Source: Candidatus Zhuqueibacterota bacterium
GTDB taxonomy: Bacteria; Zhuqueibacterota; Zhuqueibacteria; Residuimicrobiales; Krinioviventaceae
Assembly: GCA_003854995.1 (NCBI GenBank)
Contig: RQOI01000209.1
Location: 1-5,461, forward strand
Reading direction: 5' to 3'
Length of the DNA stretch: 5,461 nucleotides
Positions 1 to 5,461 of this stretch are shown here, in pieces. The notes under the pieces were generated by a model. That model ran no database searches, was not told the DNA's origin, and saw only the letters and a program-made list of their open reading frames with translations. How positions within the stretch are numbered: position 1 is the first letter of the stretch; each line of letters opens with the position of its first letter. The translations under genes and the position numbers were made by a program.

Positions 1-1527
1 ATAGAGATTCTCCCACACATACAACGTAAAACTGGTGAGACCGATCATATCCGTCTCACTGATGTCCACCTTGTCAAAATGCGGCTCACCGTTCGTCGGT
101 AGACCATCGCTTTCGCCCGGATCTCCAGTGTTCGGAACACCATCCTGACCCACATCATCATTGGCGAAATCCCAGTCACCATCATTGTCAATGCCATCGT
201 CACGACGCTCATCGATCAGAGGATTATTCAGGCCTGCGCCGGAGAAATAGTCGACGGCCTTGAGTCCGACATTGAGATAGGTTGTAAAAGCATCCGCGCC
301 TTCGCCGACAACGGCGCCGTTCGATTCATCGATGATGCCGTTCAGGTTGTTGTCCACAAGGTCAAAAGCGATCTCCTGCAGCAGTTTACCCGCCCAGAAT
401 TTAAATTTCAGGTCCTGATACGGAATCACGAGCGTGTCGACGCCTTCCTGTTGCAGCGTTGTGACGCGGCGCTCGAATGTCTTGTAATCCGTGACCACAA
501 TGGCGTCGCCGGCGCCCAACATCCGCGGCTCAAACATGCTCTCTTCGATGAGGATGCCATCCCCCATGGCGCCATCGCCGTCATTATCGATGCCGTCGAA
601 CGGATTGCCCGGCGATTCGAGAAAGACGCCGCCAAAATAGCCAACCGGACTCCAGCCGCCGCCACCGATATCATCATAATCGTACAAAAAGGCCGAGTTG
701 GAATCGCGGTCAAATCCACCCATATCATCGCCGCCATCGCCGCCGCCGGTCTGGTGATCGCCCATGTTATTGCCGTATTTGTAGGAAAAAACCACCTTGT
801 CATGGTTATGCGTGCCGACATTCTCCAGATCGAACAGGGTGAACATGCCGTCTTCAACCAGCGCGTTCGACCACTGAAAACCGCGCACCCACATGCGGAT
901 GCCGAGGCCGCGACGAAGCAGGTCGGTGCTGTCTGGATAGAACTTCCATTCAGCATTGTTATAATCATCCGCGACAAAAAAACTCTCCTCATCGGCGTTG
1001 AATATATTTTTGCCGAAATAGCCGTTCCACGAACCGACCCAACCCGGATCGACCGGATCGTCCATCTTGTCCGGCCACACTTCCGGCCAGGCCCACGGCC
1101 ATTTGGTCATGGCGATCTTGTTCGTGTCCCGCGAGGCAAAACCGGGCAGCGGCAAAAACGTCCACCAGTCGCCGTCCGGACTGCGGTCACCGGTCGACTG
1201 GCTGACGATCGAGCTGCGCACGGTCGATGTGATGTGCCGCACCTGTCCCTCTGTATCGATCACCTCGCTGCCGACGAACAGGTTGCCATCGATCAGGTAC
1301 ATGGTCCCCGAGTTGATCGGCCATTCGCCGACAAACGCTTCGGGATCATTATCAACGCGCCCCGCCGTACCATCATTGTAAAATGTGGTGCGAAACAGAT
1401 TCCCTGCATGCACGCCGGATCTGATCTCCAGAAAATCTCCGCGCAATGACTCCATCTGGGCATAACACCCGCCGGCGATCACGCACAAGAGAAAAAATGT
1501 ACTCCATAGAACCACTTTCATCTTCAT
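1..1527 (-). CDS. Large exported protein of unrecognised family with Asp-rich, probably calcium-binding motifs (3' end outside window)
   Basis: I translated this frame by hand: 509 codons with no stop, continuing past the left edge. The start is MKMKVVLWS, set by AGGAGG eight bases upstream. Residues 1-23 form a signal peptide ending C-Y-A before Gln24. Cys21 follows A-G-G, a poor lipobox, so a lipoprotein is possible but less likely. The mature part starts with MESLRGDFLEIRSGVHAGN. Residues 121-167 are Trp-rich (W121, W122, W143, W145, W147, W151, W163, W167). Residues 260-275 are Gly/Asp-rich. DGIDNDGD occurs twice (311-318, 444-451), and DNNLNGIIDE (392-401) resembles an EF-hand or dockerin loop. 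About a third of residues 439-488 are acidic. No enzyme motif, SusD-like helical repeat or sorting domain is visible, though the C-terminus is missing. I do not recognise the family. Lying 20 bases behind the receptor, it is probably a surface or periplasmic partner; that role is inference. The reading frame itself is near certain. Confidence 0.92.
   Translation of the reverse strand, partial: MKMKVVLWSTFFLLCVIAGGCYAQMESLRGDFLEIRSGVHAGNLFRTTFYNDGTAGRVDNDPEAFVGEWPINSGTMYLIDGNLFVGSEVIDTEGQVRHITSTVRSSIVSQSTGDRSPDGDWWTFLPLPGFASRDTNKIAMTKWPWAWPEVWPDKMDDPVDPGWVGSWNGYFGKNIFNADEESFFVADDYNNAEWKFYPDSTDLLRRGLGIRMWVRGFQWSNALVEDGMFTLFDLENVGTHNHDKVVFSYKYGNNMGDHQTGGGDGGDDMGGFDRDSNSAFLYDYDDIGGGGWSPVGYFGGVFLESPGNPFDGIDNDGDGAMGDGILIEESMFEPRMLGAGDAIVVTDYKTFERRVTTLQQEGVDTLVIPYQDLKFKFWAGKLLQEIAFDLVDNNLNGIIDESNGAVVGEGADAFTTYLNVGLKAVDYFSGAGLNNPLIDERRDDGIDNDGDWDFANDDVGQDGVPNTGDPGESDGLPTNGEPHFDKVDISETDMIGLTSFTLYVWENLY
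175..198 (-). other. Asp-rich motif copy 2 (DGIDNDGD, residues 444-451 of the exported protein)
   Basis: The peptide is identical to the copy at 574-597. It continues W-D453-F-A-N-D457-D458, so D447, D449, D451 and D458 fall on positions 1, 3, 5 and 12 of an EF-hand-like loop. It opens a strongly acidic stretch that runs to about residue 488. Confidence 0.6.
574..597 (-). other. Asp-rich motif copy 1 (DGIDNDGD, residues 311-318 of the exported protein)
   Basis: The motif gives D314-x-D316-x-D318-G319, the spacing used by calcium loops of the EF-hand and thrombospondin type 3 kinds. It is followed by D323 and by E328-E329, which could complete coordination. Calcium binding is inferred from the pattern only. 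Confidence 0.6.
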
Positions 1528-1535
1528 ATTGTTAT

Positions 1536-1541
1536 CCTCCT
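1536..1541 (-). promoter_or_regulatory. Perfect Shine-Dalgarno site of the downstream exported protein
   Basis: The minus strand reads AGGAGG, eight bases before the ATG at 1527, in the 20-base gap after the receptor stop. It decides the start: the in-frame ATG at 1521 would be 14 bases away. Such a consensus site argues against Bacteroidota proper, where Shine-Dalgarno use is weak. Confidence 0.85.
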
Positions 1542-1547
1542 ATACGC

Positions 1548-4500
1548 TCAAAAGCCAACGGATAAGCCGACCTGCACCTGACGCGGCGCCAGATACCAGC
1601 CGGGTTGCAGGATATAGTGCTCAACCGTGCCGATTCGTTGCGCACTGTATGAAACGCGCGCCGGCGTGATGTCTGTTGTGTAATCCGGCGAACCCGTGTC
1701 CTCATAAACGGCGGTCGCATCGTTCGAATCGAACAGATTCTGCACATAGGCAAACAGGTTCAGATCCAGCCCGGAAATGAAAAATCTCTTGTTCACCCGA
1801 ATATCAACGGACGTCTGGTTCGGTCGGACCGAGCTGTTCTCCCGCAGACCGGAGAGCGCTGTGCCGCCGACAACTTCCCCGCGCGGAAAAGAGGGTGTAT
1901 ACGGAAATCCGGAATACAACCTCCCGATCCCGGAGACGGTCCACGTCTTCAAAGACCAGATGAGCTGGCCGGTCAATGAATGCCGGCGATCCCAATCGAG
2001 CGGTATCAAATTCAGCCGCGGCTCCTCTTTGTTCTGCACGGCATTAAAGGCATCCGTCGGATCTGAGTACGATCCCTCGACGATCGTGAATGTGTAATCC
2101 ACATTTGCCGAAAAATTGTTCGCCATCCGACGTTCCATCTTGAAGGTGATGCCGCGCGAGTTCGCATAATCTCTGTTCTCATACGTCGCATATTGTACGC
2201 TCGGGATCGCTGTCGTCACCAGCGGACTGGTGCCGATCCAGTCGCGTATATCGCGATAAAAGATGGTCACATCAACACCAAGATTCCTGCCAATCTGCTG
2301 CTGCAGACCCAGCTCATATTGGACTGTCCGTTTGGCCTTCAGATCCGCATTGCCAAATACCGTATAGCCGCCGGATGGATTGATCTTGAAATCCGGCTGT
2401 GCGTACATCTGACTGTATTGTGGAATTTGAAAAAAGTGGCCATAGGAAAAATGGATCACTCCGGCGTCGCTGATCGGATACGCTATGCCCAACCGCGGAC
2501 TCACCTGCATTTTGGGGTCAACCTTCTGATGCATGAACTCCTTGCGCTCTTCCGGCGTATACTCGGTAAATTGCGCGACATAGGCGTCATACTCATCCTG
2601 GTTCAAATTCGCCGGCGGCTTGACCCACCCACGGTAGGTGTGTTCCGCTTTCATCGGATGATAGATATCCGGATCCTGCGGATCCGCCGGCACCACGTAA
2701 TTGGCGTCAAACCAGTCAAAACGAAGCCCTATGTTCATGATGATATCCTTGAACTCCATTTTGTCCTGAACATAGGCGGACAACTCGCGCGGCGTGCGGA
2801 TATAATCGCTCCGCTGCGGACTGTCGATCTTTGGCACTGTCGGCGTATACGGAACCAGCTCTTCATTCGCGTCCGGATCCGTGCCCGCTATGAGGTTGAA
2901 ATAGTGCGACGCTAAATCGTGAAATCTGACCTCCACTCCTCCTTTCAGCAGGTGCGCCTTGGTCACCTGACTCGACATATCCAGCTTGGTGATGAAGGAT
3001 TGGGTGCGATTCTCACTGAAACCGTGACCGCTGCCATCGTTGGCAAAGGAATAGTTTGTCGGTACTGCATTCGAATCGGGATGAATATAGCCCAGCGGCC
3101 CATCTTCTTTCACATACCACTCATACTGGCGCCGCTCTGACTTGAGCTGCTCGAATAAAAGGGCATCCGCCTCATCGTCGCGCGGATAAAGCGTCATCTC
3201 CGGCAAATAGGCGCCGTCATCTGTGCTGTCCGAATAGACGTACACATAATAGTCCGGCATCGCATAGGGATCCTCATAGACATATCCCTCGCTCTGATAG
3301 TCCAGATAATTGAAGCGCAACTCGTAAAATGTCGTCGGCGACAGCGTGTGATTCAAGGAAAAAATATGCGACTGATTGCGGCTGCGACTCTGCCCGGTAC
3401 CGGACGGCACGTAACGGTAATTTTGACTGTAACCATGCGGACTGGCATATTTGCTCCACATCAGGTTGTAGCTCATCTTCACGTTGCCCGAGGGTCGCCA
3501 GGTCAGTTTGCCCTGCGCCGAAAGATTTTCGCCCTGGCCCATCGCCACCAGCGAGCTGTCACCCGGCACACCGGTCGACTTGAACCAGTCACGACCGTAG
3601 AGATAGCCGGAATAGTCGTGCCAGCGCGCGTTGGTGAAAAATGTCAGCGTGTTGCCCAAGCCGGGAATCGGCCCGCTCAAGCTGGCATCCACATTGTACT
3701 CGGGATTGAACTGGCTCAGTGGATTGGTGTACTGCCCTATGGTGCCCGTCGCAGCTCCGGCGTCATTATATACCGTCTCAACCCTGTCCAGCACTTTATA
3801 TTCATCGCGACCGCTCATATAGTCACCGACATAGGCCCGAATCTGGCCGCTGTATTTCGGCGATCCCTCCTTGGTGATGATGTTGACAATCCCGGACATG
3901 GCCTGGCCATATTCGGCATTGAACGTGCCCGAGATGACCTGCAGCTCCTGCACTGCGTAATTCTCCGGCTGAATCCCCTGTCCATAGTTGCTCACGTTCG
4001 TCACCGGCACGCCATCCACCCAAAACGCAATCTCGTCGCCGCGGCCGCCGCGAATATGAAACTCGCCGCCCTCGCGGACAACGCCGGCCTGCAGCTCTAA
4101 CACCGAATTGACCGTGAAAACCGGCAACTCTTCTAGCTGCTGCGCCCCGACGTGCGCCATGGATGACGTCTTGTCCATCTGCACCAGCGGTCGCTCCGCC
4201 ACGATCGTCACCTCCTCCCCCTCGATGATGCTGCTCTGCAGTTTGACATTGACCGGCGTGGTCAGATCAATCGATACCGAAACATCCTGGATATTCTGCA
4301 CCTTATATCCCATCATCGAGACCTTGATCATATAACTGCCCGGCGGCACGTTGATGATGATGAACTCACCCTCAAGATTGGTCGCCGCTCCCATTCGCGT
4401 GCCTTCAATCAAAACATTGGCGCCGGGTAGGGGCTCATTGTTCTCCGCATCTGTGACTTTGCCCGCAATTTTGCCCGTTATTCCGGCGTAAATCGCTGTC

Positions 4501-4562
4501 GAGCTCAACCCGATAAAACAGCTGACCAGCACTATTAGAGCAAGAATATTTTTAGCTCTCAT
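1548..4562 (-). CDS. TonB-dependent outer-membrane receptor with carboxypeptidase-regulatory-like N-terminal domain
   Basis: Complete 1004-residue protein. It would import a bulky substrate across the outer membrane using TonB-ExbBD energy. Residues 1-26 are a signal peptide (basic start, hydrophobic core, AIYA before the cut). Residues 27 to about 110 form a carboxypeptidase-D regulatory-like beta-sandwich (GKIAGKVTDAENNEPLPGAN, then LEGEFIIINVPPGSY, VSMMGYK). EEVTIVA at 116-122 resembles a TonB box. The plug follows to about 235, with FHIRGGRGDEIAFWVDGVPV (168-187) and YGQAMSGIVNIITKEG (218-233). The rest is barrel, with receptor-typical DWDRRHSLTG (856-865), FAYVQNLFDSND (937-948) and a terminal strand ending in Phe. 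The regulatory domain recalls SusC, and the length is close to that family. A loop near 422-459 is tyrosine-rich and one near 620-680 is acidic. The start is fixed by GAGGAG at 4572-4577. The next gene begins 20 bases after the stop, so the two are probably co-translated. The substrate is unknown; no siderophore, cobalamin or glycan signature is recognisable. Confidence 0.97.
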   Translation of the reverse strand: MRAKNILALIVLVSCFIGLSSTAIYAGITGKIAGKVTDAENNEPLPGANVLIEGTRMGAATNLEGEFIIINVPPGSYMIKVSMMGYKVQNIQDVSVSIDLTTPVNVKLQSSIIEGEEVTIVAERPLVQMDKTSSMAHVGAQQLEELPVFTVNSVLELQAGVVREGGEFHIRGGRGDEIAFWVDGVPVTNVSNYGQGIQPENYAVQELQVISGTFNAEYGQAMSGIVNIITKEGSPKYSGQIRAYVGDYMSGRDEYKVLDRVETVYNDAGAATGTIGQYTNPLSQFNPEYNVDASLSGPIPGLGNTLTFFTNARWHDYSGYLYGRDWFKSTGVPGDSSLVAMGQGENLSAQGKLTWRPSGNVKMSYNLMWSKYASPHGYSQNYRYVPSGTGQSRSRNQSHIFSLNHTLSPTTFYELRFNYLDYQSEGYVYEDPYAMPDYYVYVYSDSTDDGAYLPEMTLYPRDDEADALLFEQLKSERRQYEWYVKEDGPLGYIHPDSNAVPTNYSFANDGSGHGFSENRTQSFITKLDMSSQVTKAHLLKGGVEVRFHDLASHYFNLIAGTDPDANEELVPYTPTVPKIDSPQRSDYIRTPRELSAYVQDKMEFKDIIMNIGLRFDWFDANYVVPADPQDPDIYHPMKAEHTYRGWVKPPANLNQDEYDAYVAQFTEYTPEERKEFMHQKVDPKMQVSPRLGIAYPISDAGVIHFSYGHFFQIPQYSQMYAQPDFKINPSGGYTVFGNADLKAKRTVQYELGLQQQIGRNLGVDVTIFYRDIRDWIGTSPLVTTAIPSVQYATYENRDYANSRGITFKMERRMANNFSANVDYTFTIVEGSYSDPTDAFNAVQNKEEPRLNLIPLDWDRRHSLTGQLIWSLKTWTVSGIGRLYSGFPYTPSFPRGEVVGGTALSGLRENSSVRPNQTSVDIRVNKRFFISGLDLNLFAYVQNLFDSNDATAVYEDTGSPDYTTDITPARVSYSAQRIGTVEHYILQPGWYLAPRQVQVGLSVGF

Positions 4563-4571
4563 GCTCGCACA

Positions 4572-4577
4572 CTCCTC
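4572..4577 (-). promoter_or_regulatory. Ribosome binding site of the TonB-dependent receptor
   Basis: On the minus strand the site reads GAGGAG, nine bases before the ATG at 4562. It supports that start, which is followed at once by a signal peptide. The rest of the 62-base gap (4563-4624) shows no strong terminator, in keeping with read-through from the PorV-like gene. Confidence 0.75.
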
Positions 4578-4624
4578 ATTTTTATGATCAGTCGGTCACA
4601 TTCATTCCCGAATGCGTCCATCTG

Positions 4625-5461
4625 TCAAAAACCAAGCCCTATGCTGAACATCTGGATCTCGTTCAATACGCCAAACTCCTCATAGGCATAATCGATCTTT
4701 AAATCCATTCCGCCCAGTCCCCACCGAAATCCAGCGCCAAAACATAACCCCTCCTGGCTGTCCCGCGCAAACAGCGCCTTATAACCCGCGCGCAACACAA
4801 ACATCCCGCCATAAACATACTCACTGCCAAAATTCAAACTCTCCACATCATCGTTCGGATGCAACGCATCCAGCGCCAGGATCAAATTGCTGTTCCCCAT
4901 CCCCTTCAACACATCCATCGATACACCCACTCGAAACATCAACGGCAAATCAAACGCGTCCGTCGCCAGATTCGCATTGATGTTCCGGTTGTTGCCACTG
5001 ATCGACGGATCAATGTCCGCCTGAATCAACATGTCACGTCCGCCCATCTGCATCTTTGTCCCATAGTTCGTGATGCTCATCCCTATCTTCAAGCCGTTGT
5101 ACTGCGTGTCGAACAACGTCCCGATGTCAAACGCGATACCCGACGCCGTGCTGTGATAGATCTCCTCCCGTACGTATTTGAACTTGAACCCGATCGAAAA
5201 TCGATCCGTCAAATTCCGCGCATAGCCCAAGCCAAACGCATACGAGCCCGCATTGAATAACTCTCCCGTCCCGTCCGGCTCCATCACCGTCGTCCGCTCC
5301 ATCTTGTCCATCGTCATGAACTGCGCATCCACCCCTATCGCTCCCAGATTCCCCAAATTCGCCACAAATCCTGCATAATTGTAGCTGATGTCCGCCAACC
5401 ACCGGTTGTACGTGAACGTCGCCTCTGATCCGTCCACCCGCGCCATACCCGCCGCGTTCCA
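4625..5461 (-). CDS. PorV/PorQ-family outer-membrane beta-barrel protein, 5' end cut off by window
   Basis: The frame is open to the right window edge, giving 278 visible residues and a TGA stop at 4625-4627. An ATG at 5446 lies inside the gene, because the codons before it read W-N-A-A-G. That matches the N-P-A-G-type motif near the mature N-terminus of PorV/PorQ and FadL-like barrels, here with Ala in place of Pro, so the true start and signal peptide are missing. Visible landmarks are alternating barrel strands (SIGFKFKYVREEI, residues 89-101), GIAFDIGTLF (108-117), LPLMFRVGVS (172-181), ALDALHPNDD (196-205), an LRAGY strand, and a C-terminal strand ending in Phe, as outer-membrane proteins do. 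Family knowledge: PorV is a FadL-like barrel that carries cargo in type IX secretion, but many paralogues outside that system have no known role. It is the first visible gene of the cluster, 62 bases before the receptor. Its codon use is unusually G-ending. The family call is firm; the exact role is unknown. Confidence 0.88.
   Translation of the reverse strand, partial: WNAAGMARVDGSEATFTYNRWLADISYNYAGFVANLGNLGAIGVDAQFMTMDKMERTTVMEPDGTGELFNAGSYAFGLGYARNLTDRFSIGFKFKYVREEIYHSTASGIAFDIGTLFDTQYNGLKIGMSITNYGTKMQMGGRDMLIQADIDPSISGNNRNINANLATDAFDLPLMFRVGVSMDVLKGMGNSNLILALDALHPNDDVESLNFGSEYVYGGMFVLRAGYKALFARDSQEGLCFGAGFRWGLGGMDLKIDYAYEEFGVLNEIQMFSIGLGF

Larger units (their letters stand above)
1..5461 (-). 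other. Probable three-gene operon: PorV-like barrel, TonB-dependent receptor, exported partner
   Basis: All three genes point the same way, with gaps of 62 and 20 bases. Neither gap holds a stable stem followed by a T-run in the direction of transcription. The promoter must lie right of the window, or weakly in the 62-base gap. The order places an outer-membrane barrel, an energised receptor and an exported soluble or anchored protein under shared expression, which suggests one outer-membrane function. The unit may extend on both sides. Confidence 0.75.

Noticed and set aside
426..992. Minus-strand open frame of 188 codons overlapping the exported protein gene
   Set aside because: It is in another frame of the same strand, with a low-information Ala/Ser/Arg/Met-rich translation and no ribosome site. 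The longer frame is clearly the gene.
451..1449. Plus-strand open frame of 332 codons opposite the exported protein
   Set aside because: It is in exact codon register with the minus-strand gene, so its stops would need TTA, CTA or TCA on the sense strand, which that gene seldom uses. The translation shows no family features, while the sense frame has a ribosome site and signal peptide.
1..1527. SusD-family assignment for the third gene
   Set aside because: The position behind the receptor fits, but there is no good lipobox, no helical repeat pattern and no SusD signature in the 509 visible residues.
2193..2915. Plus-strand open frame of 240 codons inside the receptor
   Set aside because: It is an antisense frame in codon register with the receptor, explained by the same codon bias, and its product is unrecognisable.
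3348..4100. Plus-strand open frame of 250 codons inside the receptor
   Set aside because: It is in register with the receptor codons and lies opposite well-conserved plug and barrel sequence.
4603..4614. Inverted repeat CATTC-CC-GAATG in the 62-base gap
   Set aside because: A five-base stem around a two-base loop is too weak for a terminator, and no T-run follows it on the minus strand.
4600..4628. Possible promoter with TTGACA (4623-4628) before the receptor
   Set aside because: The -35 match is exact, but at 17 bases spacing the -10 is ATGAAT, only three of six matches, and the hexamer overlaps the end of the PorV-like gene. An internal promoter cannot be excluded.
4859..5260. Plus-strand open frame of 133 codons opposite the PorV-like gene
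   Set aside because: It is in register with the sense codons and its Arg-rich composition is typical of antisense translation.
5444..5446. ATG as the start of the PorV-like gene
   Set aside because: The upstream in-frame codons read W-N-A-A-G, continuing the family motif, and a start here would remove the signal peptide.

Overview
The window carries three genes in a row, all read from the minus strand (right to left), with no RNA gene, mobile element or CRISPR array visible. In transcription order they are: the 3' part of a PorV/PorQ-family outer-membrane barrel protein (4625 to beyond 5461); a complete 1004-residue TonB-dependent receptor with an N-terminal carboxypeptidase-regulatory-like domain (1548-4562); and the first 509 residues of a large exported protein of unrecognised family that runs off the left edge (1527 to before 1). 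The gaps are 62 and 20 bases, each holding a good ribosome binding site and no convincing terminator, so the three probably form one transcription unit.

The content points to a Gram-negative bacterium of the Bacteroidota/FCB type. PorV/PorQ-like proteins and regulatory-domain TonB receptors are typical of that assemblage. Strong Shine-Dalgarno sites (a perfect AGGAGG before the third gene) are not typical of Bacteroidota proper, and base composition looks a little over half G+C by eye. A non-Bacteroidota FCB-like lineage (Calditrichota, KSB1 or similar) is my best guess. It rests on general resemblance, not on a marker gene.

The receptor is the core of the cluster: an energised outer-membrane channel with a plug, a TonB-box-like segment and a large barrel with aromatic, acidic loops. 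The PorV-like protein is a second outer-membrane barrel. The third protein has a signal peptide, a tryptophan-rich segment and aspartate-rich motifs that look calcium-binding. It sits where a SusD-type surface partner would sit next to a SusC-type receptor, but it does not look like SusD. The most interesting reading is an uptake or surface-assembly unit with an undescribed partner protein. The substrate cannot be read from the sequence.

Nearly every base is coding. The only non-coding stretches are the two short gaps. The long plus-strand open frames are antisense shadows in codon register with the real genes.
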